Part shown: positions 25,440 through 35,098 of the stretch, piece by piece
Position numbering within the stretch: the first letter of the stretch is position 1
How the letters are laid out: every line of letters begins with the position of its first letter
Assembly (NCBI RefSeq): GCF_001660485.1
Contig: NZ_CP013979.1
Span: 2,108,001-2,172,000, forward strand
Origin: Agromyces aureus
GTDB taxonomy: Bacteria > Actinomycetota > Actinomycetes > Actinomycetales > Microbacteriaceae
Length of the DNA: 64,000 bases
Direction: 5' to 3'
Translations under genes and position numbers: made by a program
Notes under the pieces: generated by a model
The model's database searches: none
What the model was told of the DNA's origin: nothing
Seen by the model: the letters and a program-made list of their open reading frames with translations, nothing else

Positions 25440-25559
25440 GATGCTCCTTCTGGGGGACTCCTGCGAGCAGACTCTACGCAAGCGCAGGTTCCGGCACCAA
25501 TCGCATGCCGGCTCGTGTCGCCCGGTCGTGAGCGCGAGGGGACTGTCGGATGCCGCGGC

Positions 25560-25565
25560 TACGCT
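25560..25565 (+). promoter_or_regulatory. -10 element for leaderless rarA
   Basis: TACGCT ends seven bases before the rarA ATG at 25573 and no ribosome-binding site is present. Confidence 0.45.
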
Positions 25566-25572
25566 TGATCGC

Positions 25573-27072
25573 ATGGTGAACACCGCGCAGGGCCTGCGTT
25601 CCGGCGCGACGCCGTTGGCCGTGCGCATGCGGCCGACGAGCCTCGACGAGGTGGCAGGTCAGCGGCACCTGCTCTCGCCGGGTTCTCCGCTGGTCGCCCT
25701 CGCCGGCGATCGCACCGGCGAGTCGGGCTCCGTCTCGGTGATCCTGTGGGGCCCGCCCGGCACGGGCAAGACCACGCTCGCGCAGGCGATCGCCAGATCC
25801 TCGGGGCGCAAGTTCGTTGAACTCTCCGCGGTGTCGGCCGGCGTGCGCGACGTGCGCCAGGTCATGGAGGAGGCGCGCTCGAGTCGCGACCTCTACGGCG
25901 TCTCCACCGTGCTGTTCCTCGACGAGATCCACCGTTTCACGAAGGCCCAGCAGGATGCCCTGCTCCCCGGCGTCGAGAACGGCTGGGTGATCCTCGTCGC
26001 CGCGACGACCGAGAACCCGTCGTTCTCGGTCATCTCGCCGCTGCTCTCGCGGTCTCTGCTGCTGACGCTCGAACTGCTCTCGGACGACGACCTCGGACTG
26101 CTCGTCGATCGTGCGGTCGCCGATGCACGTGGGCTCGCCGGTTCCGTCGACCTCGAACCCGAGGCCCGCGCCGCGATCGTGCGGCTCGCCTCCGGCGATG
26201 CCCGACGCGCCCTGACCGCGCTCGAGGCGGCCTCCGTCGCCGCGGCCGGGGTGCTCGCCGACGAACTGCGCGAGGCCGAGGGCGATGCCGAAGCCGAAGC
26301 CGACGGGGACGAGCGCGACGAGGGTGACGACAGCGCCGACCGTGATGCGAGCGGCGACGGTGATGCGAGGCAGGGCGACGATCAGACCGACGACGACGGT
26401 GCGGATGCCGCGGCGCCGTCGCGTGCGGTCATCACGGCCGAGCTCGTGGCCCGTGCCGTCGACCGCGCCCTCCTGCGGTACGACCGCAACGGCGATGAGC
26501 ACTACGACGTCATCAGCGCGTTCATCAAGTCCGTGCGAGGCAGCGACGTCGATGCGGCCCTCCACTACCTCGCCCGCATGATCGAAGCCGGCGAGGATGC
26601 CCGCTTCATCGCGCGCCGCATCATCGTGCTGGCTTCTGAGGACATCGGGCTGGCCGATCCTTCCGCGCTCGGCGTGGCCGTGGCGGCCGCCGACGCCGTG
26701 CAGTTCATCGGCATGCCCGAAGGGCGCATCCCGCTCGCGCAGGCCGTCGTGCACCTGGCCACTGCACCCAAGTCCAACGCCGCCTACCTGGGCATCGACA
26801 AGGCCATCGCCGACGTTCGCGCAGGCAAGGCCGGTCGCGTGCCGAAGCACCTGCGCGACGCGCACTACCCCGGTGCCAAGCGGCTCGGGCACGGCAAGGG
26901 CTACCGGTATCCGCACGACGACCCGATCGGCGTCGTCGGCCAGGAGTACCTGCCCGACACGCTCCGCGGAGCGGTCTACTACGAGCCGACCGAGCACGGC
27001 AACGAACGCGAGGTCTCGGCGCGGCTCGCGAAGCTGCGACGCATCGTGCGCGGGGGAGCGAAGGGCCGGTAG
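25573..27072 (+). CDS. rarA: Replication-associated recombination ATPase RarA (MgsA)
   Basis: The 499-residue AAA+ clamp-loader-like ATPase acts at stalled replication forks. Walker A is GPPGTGKTT (60-68), Walker B FLDEIH (115-120), and [11 protein letters not shown] and [13 protein letters not shown] carry sensors 1 and 2. The C-terminal MgsA tetramerisation domain contains [26 protein letters not shown] and YRYPHDDP. A highly acidic low-complexity insert (about residues 231-284, bases 26263-26424) separates the lid from that domain. The ATG at 25573 gives the normal N-terminus; a longer reading from 25429 runs into the divergent neighbour's promoter. Confidence 0.95.
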   Translation: MVNTAQGLRSGATPLAVRMRPTSLDEVAGQRHLLSPGSPLVALAGDRTGESGSVSVILWGPPGTGKTTLAQAIARSSGRKFVELSAVSAGVRDVRQVMEEARSSRDLYGVSTVLFLDEIHRFTKAQQDALLPGVENGWVILVAATTENPSFSVISPLLSRSLLLTLELLSDDDLGLLVDRAVADARGLAGSVDLEPEARAAIVRLASGDARRALTALEAASVAAAGVLADELREAEGDAEAEADGDERDEGDDSADRDASGDGDARQGDDQTDDDGADAAAPSRAVITAELVARAVDRALLRYDRNGDEHYDVISAFIKSVRGSDVDAALHYLARMIEAGEDARFIARRIIVLASEDIGLADPSALGVAVAAADAVQFIGMPEGRIPLAQAVVHLATAPKSNAAYLGIDKAIADVRAGKAGRVPKHLRDAHYPGAKRLGHGKGYRYPHDDPIGVVGQEYLPDTLRGAVYYEPTEHGNEREVSARLAKLRRIVRGGAKGR

Positions 27073-27100
27073 CCGTCTGGAGGGTGATGGCGCACGGGGC

Positions 27101-27290
27101 CGGACACGCGGCATCCGCCATGGTAGGATGGTCGCTGGCCTGAAGCCTGATGCTCGAGCGCGGCTGCGAGAGCGTCACCGGCGAACGGGTGCGATCTGTA
27201 GCCGATCCACCCTTGGCGAATCCCTCTGACACCGTTTCCGGCGCACGATCGCGCCGCGATTCCACTTGAGATTCTTCCGAAAGGACATTC
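27101..27290 (+). promoter_or_regulatory. rpsD promoter and long 5' leader
   Basis: CGGACA (27101-27106), a 17-base spacer and TAGGAT (27124-27129) form a plausible promoter. The leader would be about 155 bases and includes a GGCGC/GCGCC hairpin at 27240-27255, close to the ribosome-binding site. Ribosomal protein S4 represses its own synthesis in other bacteria, so this leader is a candidate S4 target. Confidence 0.5.
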
Positions 27291-27914
27291 GTGTCGAACC
27301 AGTCACGTAGCAAGACCCGCCTCTCCCGCGCCCTCGGTGTCGCCCTGACCCCGAAGGCCGCGCGCTACATGGAGAAGCGCCCCTATGCTCCCGGCGAGCA
27401 CGGTCGCACCAAGCGCAAGCAGGACAGCGACTACGCCGTGCGTCTGCGCGAGAAGCAGCGTCTGCGTGCCCAGTACGGCATCCGCGAGAAGCAGCTGAAG
27501 ATCGCCTACGTCGAGGCCAAGCGCACCGCCGGCCAGACCGGTGAGAACCTGGTCGAGCTGCTCGAGATGCGTCTCGACGCGCTCGTGCTGCGCGCCGGCT
27601 TCGCCCGCACCATCACGCAGGCCCGCCAGTTCGTCGTGCACCGTCACATCCTCGTCGACGGCCAGCTCGTCGACCGTCCCTCCTTCCGCGTGAAGCCGGG
27701 CCAGCTCATCCACGTGAAGGCGCGCTCCGAGGGCACCGAGCCGTTCCAGGTCGCCGCAGCCGGCGGTCACGTCGACGTGCTCCCCAAGACCCCCGGCTAC
27801 CTCGAGGTCGAGCTCGACAAGCTCCAGGCCACGCTCGTCCGTCGTCCGAAGCGCGCCGAGGTCCCCGTGACCTGCGAAGTGCAGCTCGTCGTCGAGTACT
27901 ACGCCGCTCGCTGA
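27291..27914 (+). CDS. rpsD: 30S ribosomal protein S4
   Basis: S4 nucleates 30S assembly on the 16S rRNA 5' domain and lines the mRNA entry. The 207-residue protein has the usual N-terminal domain and the S4 RNA-binding motif (LEMRLDALVLRAGFARTITQARQFVVHRHILVDG). It lacks the zinc cysteines of the C+ type. The GTG at 27291 follows GAAAGGA. The gene stands apart from the alpha operon, downstream of rarA, as is normal in actinobacteria. Confidence 0.98.
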   Translation: MSNQSRSKTRLSRALGVALTPKAARYMEKRPYAPGEHGRTKRKQDSDYAVRLREKQRLRAQYGIREKQLKIAYVEAKRTAGQTGENLVELLEMRLDALVLRAGFARTITQARQFVVHRHILVDGQLVDRPSFRVKPGQLIHVKARSEGTEPFQVAAAGGHVDVLPKTPGYLEVELDKLQATLVRRPKRAEVPVTCEVQLVVEYYAAR

Positions 27915-27928
27915 TCCAGCGTTCGTCG

Positions 27929-27964
27929 ACAGGGGTCGTGGAGGGTTTCCTCCACGGCCCCTGT
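27929..27964 (+). terminator. Terminator after rpsD
   Basis: ACAGGGG-T-CGTGGAGG and CCTCCACG-G-CCCCTGT pair around a GTTT loop, a 16-bp stem with one wobble. It starts 15 bases after the rpsD stop. Confidence 0.8.
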
Positions 27965-28089
27965 GCCGTATCCGGCGTCGGCCCGCGGCATCCGCCCCGC
28001 CACTAGACTGTTCGAGAAGACGCGGCGGTGCGCCGGGACGTTCGAGCGCCCGAGTCCCCGTCGGCACGACAACTCTGAGGGAGCACTTC

Positions 28090-28287
28090 GTGAAGAGCAT
28101 TCTGTGGTTCGCGGTCGGCATCATCGGCGGCTTCGTCGTGGCGCACCAGGTGAACCAGACCGCACAGGGTCGGGAGTTCTTCTCGTCGGTCGACGCCAAG
28201 GCCAAGGCCTTCGGGCGCGCCGTCGCCGACGGCTACCACGAGCGCGAGGCCGAACTGAAGTCCCTCGCCGACGAACTCGTCGACTGA
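28090..28287 (+). CDS. Small membrane-anchored protein, unknown function
   Basis: The 65-residue protein has one N-terminal hydrophobic segment with glycines (SILWFAVGIIGGFVVAHQ) followed by a charged amphipathic helix (EREAELKSLADELVD). No family is recognised with confidence. It lies between rpsD and alaS, where other actinobacteria carry small membrane or DUF948-like genes. The GTG at 28090 follows GAGGGAG. It is 62 bases upstream of alaS on the same strand and probably shares its transcript. Confidence 0.75.
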   Translation: MKSILWFAVGIIGGFVVAHQVNQTAQGREFFSSVDAKAKAFGRAVADGYHEREAELKSLADELVD

Positions 28288-28349
28288 GCCGCCGCCTTCA
28301 CTTCCTTCCACCCGGAGGCGACTCCGGCAGCAGAACCCAGATCGGAATC

Positions 28350-31007
28350 ATGCAGACCGCAGACATCCGCCAGCGCTGGCTGGACTTCTTCGCACGCCGC
28401 GGACACACCGTCGTGCCGTCCGCCTCGCTCGTCTCCGACGACCCCACGCTGCTCTTCACGGTAGCCGGGATGGTGCCATTCGTGCCGTACCTCACGGGCA
28501 TCGTGCCCGCGCCGTACCCTCGCGCCACGAGCGTGCAGAAGTGCATCCGCACCAACGACATCGAAGAGGTCGGCAAGACGCCGCGCCACGGCACGTTCTT
28601 CCAGATGAACGGCAACTTCTCGTTCGGCGACTACTTCAAGGAAGGCGCCATCTCGATGGCGTGGGAGCTCCTGACCTCCTCCGAGGCCGACGGCGGCTAC
28701 GGCTTCGCGCCCGAGGACCTCTGGGTCACGGTCTACGAGGACGACGACGAGGCGATCGAACTCTGGAAGAAGGTGGCCGGCCTTCCGGACGAGCGCATCC
28801 AGCGTCTCGGCAAGGACACCAACTACTGGCACACCGGCCAGCCGGGACCGGCCGGCCCGTGTTCCGAGATCTTCTTCGACCGCGGCCCCGCATACGGCAT
28901 CGACGGCGGCCCTGCCACCGACGACGACCGGTACGTCGAGATCTGGAACCTCGTGTTCATGCAGTACCTCATCGACGACGTGAAGTCGAAGACCGACTTC
29001 CGCATCGTGAAGGAACTGCCGAAGAAGAACATCGACACCGGCATGGGACTCGAGCGCGTCGCCTTCATCAAGCAGGGCGTCGAGAACATGTACGAGATCG
29101 ATCAGGTGCGTCCGGTCCTCGATCGCGCGGCCGAGCTCTCGGGTCGCGCCTACGGCGCGAACCACGACGACGACGTGCGCATGCGCGTCATCGCCGACCA
29201 CGTGCGCTCCGCCCTGATGCTCATGAGCGACGGCGTCGCGCCGTCCAACGAGGGTCGCGGCTACATCCTCCGCCGCCTCCTGCGCCGCAGCATCCGCGCG
29301 ATGCGGCTGCTCGGTGTCGACGGAGCGACGTTCCGCGAGCTGTTCGCAGCCTCGCGCGATGCCATGAAGGCCGCCTACCCCGAGGTCGAGCGCGACTACG
29401 CCCACATCGAGCAGCTGGCGCTCGGCGAGGAGGCGATCTTCCTCCGCACGCTCGAGTCCGGAACGTCGATCCTCGACGGTGCCGTCGGCGAGACGAAGGC
29501 GGCGGGCAAGGCCGAGCTCGCGGGCAACACCGCGTTCCTCCTGCACGACACCTACGGCTTCCCGATCGAACTCACCCTCGAGATGGCCGACGAGGCCGGC
29601 CTCGCGGTCGACCGGATCGCCTTCGACGAGCTCATGACGGCGCAGCGCACGCGTGCCAAGGCCGACGCGAAGTCGAAGAAGAAGGTGCTCGCCGACCTGT
29701 CGGTCTACGCCGACTACCGCGCCAAGGGCGAGACGGTCTTCACCGGCTACACCGAGCTCCTGACGGAGTCGAGCGTCCTCGGCATCCTCGTCGACGGCCA
29801 GCCCGTCGCGGCGGCGGTGGCAGGTCAGACGGCCGAGGTCATCCTCGCGGAGACCTCGCTCTACGCCGAGTCCGGCGGCCAGGCGCCCGATCAGGGCCGC
29901 ATCGTCGGCGACGGATTCGAACTCCAGGTGCTCGACGTGCAGAAGCCCGTCAAGGGCCTCATCAGCCACACCGTGAAGGTGGTCTCGGGCGAGGTCGGCG
30001 TCGGCGTGCCCGCGACGAGCGTGGTCGACGAGCAGTACCGCCGCGGCGCGACGCAGGCGCACTCGGGCACGCATCTCGTGCACGCAGCGCTCCGCGAGGT
30101 GCTCGGGCCGAACGCGCACCAGTCCGGTTCGTACAACAAGGCCGGATACCTGCGCCTGGACTACGGCTGGAATCAGGCGCTCTCGGCGGAGACCCGCACC
30201 GAGATCGAGGAGATCTCGAACAACGCGGTGCGCGACAACCTCGAGGTCGTCACGCGCGAACTCCCGCTCGACGAAGCCAAGGCGCTCGGCGCGATGGCCC
30301 TGTTCGGCGAGAAGTACGGCGACGTCGTGCGCGTGGTCGACATCGGCGGCCCGTGGTCGCGCGAGCTCTGCGCCGGAACGCACGTGCGCTCGAGTTCGGA
30401 GATCGGCATGATCAACATCATCGGCGAGTCCTCGGTCGGCGCCTCGAACCGCCGTGTCGAGTCCCTCGTCGGCCTCGACGCGTTCCGCCGGTTCGCCGCG
30501 GAGCGAGCCCTCGTCTCCGAGCTGAGCTCGAACCTCAAGACGCGACCCGACCAGCTCGTCGAGCGCATCGGCGACCTCGTCGCGAACCTGAAGTCCGCCG
30601 AGAAGCGCATCGCGCAGTTCGAGGCCAAGGCGCTCACCGATCGGGTCCCGGCCCTCGCCGCGAACGCCGTGCGTACGGGCGACGTGCTCCTGGTCGCCGA
30701 GACCGTCGGTTCGCTGGGATCCGGCGACGAGCTGCGCTCGCTCGCGACCGCGGTGCGGGGCAGGCTCGGCGACGCGGCATCCGTCGTGGCCTTGACCGCC
30801 GAGGTCGGCGGCCGCCCGGTCGCGATCGTCGCGACCTCGCCTGCGGCGCGTGACGCCGGGGCGAATGCGGGGGCGCTCGCGAAGACCATGGCGGGCGTGC
30901 TCGGCGGCGGTGGCGGCGGCAAGCCCGACCTCGCGCAGGGCGGCGGCAGCGACCTGACGGCGATCCCCGCCGCGCTCGACGCGGTCCGCCGCGCGTTCGC
31001 GGGCTGA
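28350..31007 (+). CDS. alaS: Alanine--tRNA ligase
   Basis: The 885-residue class II synthetase charges tRNA-Ala. The catalytic core opens with MQTADIRQRWLDFFARRGH; motif 2 carries the stretch NGNFSFGDYFKEGAI. The editing domain has the zinc-site HSGTHLVH and CAGTHV pairs. The C-Ala domain ends with a Gly-rich segment (GGGGGGKPDLAQGGGSD) and a DhhA1-like fold. ATG 28350 starts the family N-terminus; the much longer in-frame reading from 27963 covers the small gene upstream and is rejected. ruvX starts five bases after the stop. Confidence 0.98.
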   Translation: MQTADIRQRWLDFFARRGHTVVPSASLVSDDPTLLFTVAGMVPFVPYLTGIVPAPYPRATSVQKCIRTNDIEEVGKTPRHGTFFQMNGNFSFGDYFKEGAISMAWELLTSSEADGGYGFAPEDLWVTVYEDDDEAIELWKKVAGLPDERIQRLGKDTNYWHTGQPGPAGPCSEIFFDRGPAYGIDGGPATDDDRYVEIWNLVFMQYLIDDVKSKTDFRIVKELPKKNIDTGMGLERVAFIKQGVENMYEIDQVRPVLDRAAELSGRAYGANHDDDVRMRVIADHVRSALMLMSDGVAPSNEGRGYILRRLLRRSIRAMRLLGVDGATFRELFAASRDAMKAAYPEVERDYAHIEQLALGEEAIFLRTLESGTSILDGAVGETKAAGKAELAGNTAFLLHDTYGFPIELTLEMADEAGLAVDRIAFDELMTAQRTRAKADAKSKKKVLADLSVYADYRAKGETVFTGYTELLTESSVLGILVDGQPVAAAVAGQTAEVILAETSLYAESGGQAPDQGRIVGDGFELQVLDVQKPVKGLISHTVKVVSGEVGVGVPATSVVDEQYRRGATQAHSGTHLVHAALREVLGPNAHQSGSYNKAGYLRLDYGWNQALSAETRTEIEEISNNAVRDNLEVVTRELPLDEAKALGAMALFGEKYGDVVRVVDIGGPWSRELCAGTHVRSSSEIGMINIIGESSVGASNRRVESLVGLDAFRRFAAERALVSELSSNLKTRPDQLVERIGDLVANLKSAEKRIAQFEAKALTDRVPALAANAVRTGDVLLVAETVGSLGSGDELRSLATAVRGRLGDAASVVALTAEVGGRPVAIVATSPAARDAGANAGALAKTMAGVLGGGGGGKPDLAQGGGSDLTAIPAALDAVRRAFAG

Positions 31008-31012
31008 TCCCG

Positions 31013-31489
31013 ATGCGTTCCGGTGCGCGTCTCGGCATCGATGTCGGTCGAGCGCGCATCGGGGTCGCCCGGAGCGACGTCTCAGGCATGCTCGCCGTGC
31101 CGATCGAGACGGTGTCCCGCGCGAGCGACGGCGATGCCGACATCCGTCGAGTCCTCGAGCTGGCCGAGGAGTACTCGGCGTTCGAACTCGTGGTCGGGCA
31201 CCCGCTCTCGATGTCGGGGAACGCGACGCCGTCGACCGAGGACGCCGTCGCGTTCGCGCAGCGACTCGCCGAACGCGGCGCCGTGGTGCGACTCGTCGAC
31301 GAGCGCCTCTCGACGGTGAGTGCGCAGCAGGCGCTGCGCGCCTCCGGTCGGTCGACTCGCACGCAACGTCCAGTCGTCGACCAGGTCGCGGCCGTTATCA
31401 TTCTGCAACACGCACTCGACAGCGAGCGCTCATCGGGAAATCCGCCCGGACGTGCGCTCGACCCCGACGAAGGGCCGTCCACCCTGTGA
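31013..31489 (+). CDS. ruvX: Holliday junction resolvase-like / pre-16S rRNA nuclease RuvX (YqgF)
   Basis: The 158-residue RNase H-fold protein belongs to the YqgF family, which acts in 16S rRNA 5'-end maturation; the older resolvase name comes from fold similarity. Visible motifs are RLGIDVGRARIGVARSD with the first acidic residue, VVGHPLSMSGN, DERLSTVSAQQAL with the second, and VVDQVAAVIILQ with the third. It is co-transcribed with alaS and overlaps mltG by four bases. Confidence 0.95.
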   Translation: MRSGARLGIDVGRARIGVARSDVSGMLAVPIETVSRASDGDADIRRVLELAEEYSAFELVVGHPLSMSGNATPSTEDAVAFAQRLAERGAVVRLVDERLSTVSAQQALRASGRSTRTQRPVVDQVAAVIILQHALDSERSSGNPPGRALDPDEGPSTL

Positions 31490-33030
31490 CTCAGCTCCCC
31501 CCAGAGCGCCGTGATCCGAACTCCCAGCGTGCTGCCACCGACTGGCACGCGCTGCTCAGCGGTGATGCCCAGGCCGATGCGGCGCGCCGTGCTGCCGCCC
31601 CCGCGCAGCCCGCGCAGCAGCCGTCCGCCGACGCGGGCGGCGCAGCAGCCGATCCGTCGCGTCCGCTGACCCGTCGCGAGCTCCGCGAACGCGAGCAGCG
31701 AGCGCAGGAGGCCCAGGCGACTCAGGCCCAGGCGATTCAGGCCCAGGCGACGCCCGTGCAGCAGCCGGTGCCGCCGGCACCCGACGTGCAGCCCTCGCGG
31801 GTCCCCGAGTATGCGGCGCGGGCGGCCGGTCGCCCGCACCCCGCCCCGTCGGCCTCGTACGGCGAGCCCACGCAGACCGAACCGCCGGTCGATCCGTTCG
31901 CGGTCTCGCGGTCGGATCGGCGCGCCGACGCCTACGACGACTACCACGAGCCGAAGAAGAAGCGTCGGGCTCCGTGGGGCTGCCTCATCGGGCTGCTCAT
32001 CGTCGGTGCGCTCGTCGCCGGCGCCGCGTTCTTCCTGCAGGGGCCGATCTCCGCCGTCGTCGCCCACTTCACGCCGGCCGCCGACTACGACGGCGCCGGC
32101 ACGGGCGAGGTCGTCTTCATGATCCACGACGGCGACACCGGGTCCTCGATCGCCGAGAACCTCGTGTCCCAAGACGTGGTGGCGTCGTACGACGCGTTCT
32201 ACGACCTGCTGCTCGCGCAGTCACCGGAGCCCGAGTTCCACCCGGGTGCCTATCAGATGGCCTCCCAGATGAGCGCGCAGGCCGCGCTCGACGCCCTCAC
32301 GGACCCGGCGAACAAGCTCGAGAACACCTTCGTGATCCCGGAGGGCACCGCCCTGCCCGATGTGCTCGTCTCTGCATCGGAAGGCACCGGAGTCCCGCTC
32401 GAGGAACTGCAGGCCGCGGCCACCGAATCGCCCCAGTCGTACGGGCTTCCGGCCGAGGCGACGACGCTCGAGGGATTCCTCGCCCCGTTGACGTACACCC
32501 TCGACCCCGGCGTCGACGCGCGCGGTGTGCTGCAGAGCATGGTCGACAGCCAGATGGCGACGCTCGACGCCGCCGGCGTCGCGCCGGCCGACCGGTGGAA
32601 GACCGTCATCCTCGCGTCGATCGTGCAGCGCGAGGCGGGTTCGAACCTCGACGACTTCCCGAAGATCGCTCGGGTGTTCCAGAACCGTCTCGACCAGGGC
32701 ATGAACCTCCAGTCCGACGCGACCGTGGCCTACGGCACGGGGAACATGCACACCGTCTGGACCACCGACGAGGAGCGCGCCGATGCCGGCAACCTCTACA
32801 ACACGTACGCGAACCCGGGCCTGCCGGTCGGTCCGATCGGCAATCCGGGGGAGGTCGCGATCAATGCGGCCCTCCATCCCGCCGACGGGACCTGGCTGTT
32901 CTTCGTGCCGGTGAACCTCGCGACCGGCGAGACCGTCTTCTCGACCACGGTCGACGAGCACGAGGCCGCGGTCGCGCAACTGCAGGAGTGGTGCGCCGCC
33001 AGTGACGAGAACGCCGCCTACTGTGAATGA
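31486..33030 (+). CDS. mltG: Endolytic murein transglycosylase MltG
   Basis: MltG cleaves nascent glycan strands and helps set their length. The 514-residue protein has a long cytoplasmic, Ala/Gln/Pro-rich N-terminus (1-155), a membrane helix (164-184) and an extracellular YceG domain. The catalytic Glu is E383 in IVQREAGSN; FQNRLDQGMNLQSDATVAYG and NPGLPVGPIGNPG are family signatures. The N-terminus includes a tandem repeat coding AQATQ/AQAIQ (31711-31755). The GTG overlaps the ruvX stop by four bases. Extended cytoplasmic tails like this are common in actinobacterial MltG. Confidence 0.95.
   Translation: MTQLPPERRDPNSQRAATDWHALLSGDAQADAARRAAAPAQPAQQPSADAGGAAADPSRPLTRRELREREQRAQEAQATQAQAIQAQATPVQQPVPPAPDVQPSRVPEYAARAAGRPHPAPSASYGEPTQTEPPVDPFAVSRSDRRADAYDDYHEPKKKRRAPWGCLIGLLIVGALVAGAAFFLQGPISAVVAHFTPAADYDGAGTGEVVFMIHDGDTGSSIAENLVSQDVVASYDAFYDLLLAQSPEPEFHPGAYQMASQMSAQAALDALTDPANKLENTFVIPEGTALPDVLVSASEGTGVPLEELQAAATESPQSYGLPAEATTLEGFLAPLTYTLDPGVDARGVLQSMVDSQMATLDAAGVAPADRWKTVILASIVQREAGSNLDDFPKIARVFQNRLDQGMNLQSDATVAYGTGNMHTVWTTDEERADAGNLYNTYANPGLPVGPIGNPGEVAINAALHPADGTWLFFVPVNLATGETVFSTTVDEHEAAVAQLQEWCAASDENAAYCE
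31711..31755 (+). repeat. 15-base tandem repeat, three units, inside mltG
   Basis: GCCCAGGCGACTCAG, GCCCAGGCGATTCAG and GCCCAGGCGACGCCC lie in tandem and encode an AQA-based repeat in the disordered cytoplasmic tail. Unit number may vary between strains. Confidence 0.85.
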
Positions 33031-33853
33031 CGGGCGCACCCGCCTGGCCGTTCTCGGCAAGCCGATCGCGCACTCGAAGAGCCCCGGCCTGCACCGGGCC
33101 GCGTACCGCAGGCTCGGGCTCGAGTGGGAGTACGACCGCATCGAGATCGACGGAGCCGAGGTCGGCGAGTTCGTCACGAGCCGCGACGATGCGTGGCGCG
33201 GCCTCTCGCTCACGATGCCGCTGAAGTACGACGTCATTCCGGTGCTCGACGAGGTCGACGAGATCGCCCGCATCACGGGCGCCGCGAACACGGTGCTCTT
33301 CGACGGCAGGCGCCGCCTCGGATTCAACACGGACGTCGGCGGCATCGTCCGCTCGCTCGGCGAAGCCGGCGTCGACCACGCGCGCACGGCGATCGTGATC
33401 GGCGGAGGCGCGACCGCGGCATCCGCGCTGGTCGCCCTCGCCGAGCTCGGAGTCGCCCACGTGCGCCTGCTGCTGCGTCGGCCAGAGGCAGGGGCCGCAC
33501 TCCTGGAGCTCGGCCGCTCGGTCGGCGTACGCGTCACGTCGGAGCACCTCGTCGAACTGGCGGATGCCGACCCCGTCGACGTCGTGGTGAGCACCCTGCC
33601 CGGCGGAACCGACGCCGGCGTCGCGGCATCCGGAGCCCTCATCGGGGGAGCGCTGCTGCTCGACGTCGCCTACGCGCCGTGGCCGACGCCGCTCGCGTCG
33701 CAGTGGATCGACGCCGACGGCCGCGTCATCGACGGCAGCGGCATGCTGCTTCACCAGGCGCTGCTGCAGGTGCGCGTCTTCGTCGGCGGAGATCCCACCG
33801 TGCCGTTGCCCGACGAGCACGACGTGCTCGCCGTCATGCGCGAATCCCTCTGA
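33023..33853 (+). CDS. aroE: Shikimate dehydrogenase
   Basis: AroE reduces 3-dehydroshikimate with NADPH. The 276-residue protein has the substrate site LGKPIAHSKSP and the catalytic Lys in LTMPLKYD, then GFNTDVGG, a Rossmann loop (VIGGGATAASAL) and the closing GSGMLLHQAL. The chosen GTG (33023) overlaps the mltG stop by eight bases; a GTG at 33002 in the same frame is possible. There is no ribosome-binding site, so coupling to mltG translation is likely. It is the first of the aroE-C-K-B run. Confidence 0.95.
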   Translation: MNDGRTRLAVLGKPIAHSKSPGLHRAAYRRLGLEWEYDRIEIDGAEVGEFVTSRDDAWRGLSLTMPLKYDVIPVLDEVDEIARITGAANTVLFDGRRRLGFNTDVGGIVRSLGEAGVDHARTAIVIGGGATAASALVALAELGVAHVRLLLRRPEAGAALLELGRSVGVRVTSEHLVELADADPVDVVVSTLPGGTDAGVAASGALIGGALLLDVAYAPWPTPLASQWIDADGRVIDGSGMLLHQALLQVRVFVGGDPTVPLPDEHDVLAVMRESL

Positions 33854-33877
33854 CTCCGCTGTGGAAGGATAGAAGGC

Positions 33878-35098
33878 ATGCTTCGTTGGCTCACAGCCGG
33901 AGAATCGCACGGCCCCGAGCTCGTCGCGATCCTCGAGGGTCTTCCCGCCGGTATCCCCGTTTCGCTCGATGACATCCGTGCCGACCTGGCGCGCCGCAAG
34001 CTCGGCTACGGCCGTGGCGCGCGCATGAAGTTCGAGCAGGACGAGCTCGCGATCTCGGGCGGTGTGCGCCACGGGCTCAGTCTCGGCAGCCCGATCGCGC
34101 TTCGCGTGGGGAACACCGAGTGGCCGAAGTGGCAGGAGGTCATGAGCCCCGAGCCCATCGACCCCGCGCGCCTCGGCCGCGGTCGCGGCGCCGCGCTCAC
34201 CCGCCCCCGACCCGGTCACGCCGACCTCGTCGGCATGCAGAAGTACGACTTCGACGAGGCGCGTCCGGTGCTCGAGCGCGCCAGCGCCCGCGAGACGGCG
34301 GCCAGGGTCGCGCTCGGCGCGATCGCCCGCAGCTTCCTCTCGGAACTCGGCATCGAGCTCGTCGCGCACACCATCGCCATCGGCCCCGTGCGGGTGCCCG
34401 AAGGCCGGCCGCTGCCGCTGCCCCGCGACGTCGACGCGCTCGACGGCGACCCGCTGCGCTGCTTCGACGTCGAGACGTCGGCGCTCATGGTCGCCGAGGT
34501 CGATTCGGCGCACAAGGACGGCGACACGCTCGGCGGCGTCGTCGAGGTGCTGGCGTACGGCGTGCCGCCCGGCCTCGGCTCGCACGTGCACTGGGATCGC
34601 CGTCTCGACTCGCAGCTCGCCGCCGCGCTCATGGGCATCCAGGCGATCAAGGGCGTCGAGGTCGGCGACGGCTTCGAGACCACCCGGCGCCGCGGCTCGG
34701 CCGCGCACGACGAACTCCACCTGTCCGACGGCCGCATCGTGCGCGCCAGCGACCGCGCGGGCGGCACCGAGGGCGGCATGTCCACGGGTACCGTGCTGCG
34801 CGTGCGCGCGGGCATGAAGCCGATCGCGACGATCCCGCACGCACTGCCGACCGTCGACGTCGCGACCGGCGAGGCCGCGGCCGCGCACCACCAGCGATCG
34901 GATGTCTGCGCGGTCCCCGCGGCCGGCGTCGTCGCCGAGGCCATGGTCGCGCTCACGCTCGCGAACGCCGTGCTCGAGAAGTTCGGCGGCGACTCCGTCG
35001 GCGAGACGCGCCGCAACCTCGAGTCGTACCTCGCGGCGATCCCCGATGCGCTCCGCACGGAGGTCGTCTCGGCGGATGCCGCTCCGATCCGTGGCTGA
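33878..35098 (+). CDS. aroC: Chorismate synthase
   Basis: AroC makes chorismate from EPSP using reduced FMN. The 406-residue protein begins [25 protein letters not shown] and has [26 protein letters not shown] and [10 protein letters not shown], the three family signatures. GGAAGG precedes the ATG. The stop overlaps the aroK start by eight bases. Confidence 0.98.
   Translation: MLRWLTAGESHGPELVAILEGLPAGIPVSLDDIRADLARRKLGYGRGARMKFEQDELAISGGVRHGLSLGSPIALRVGNTEWPKWQEVMSPEPIDPARLGRGRGAALTRPRPGHADLVGMQKYDFDEARPVLERASARETAARVALGAIARSFLSELGIELVAHTIAIGPVRVPEGRPLPLPRDVDALDGDPLRCFDVETSALMVAEVDSAHKDGDTLGGVVEVLAYGVPPGLGSHVHWDRRLDSQLAAALMGIQAIKGVEVGDGFETTRRRGSAAHDELHLSDGRIVRASDRAGGTEGGMSTGTVLRVRAGMKPIATIPHALPTVDVATGEAAAAHHQRSDVCAVPAAGVVAEAMVALTLANAVLEKFGGDSVGETRRNLESYLAAIPDALRTEVVSADAAPIRG

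Noticed and set aside
27963..28349. N-terminal extension of alaS upstream of 28350
   Set aside because: It covers the small membrane gene in another frame and does not resemble AlaRS; the family begins at MQTADIRQRW.
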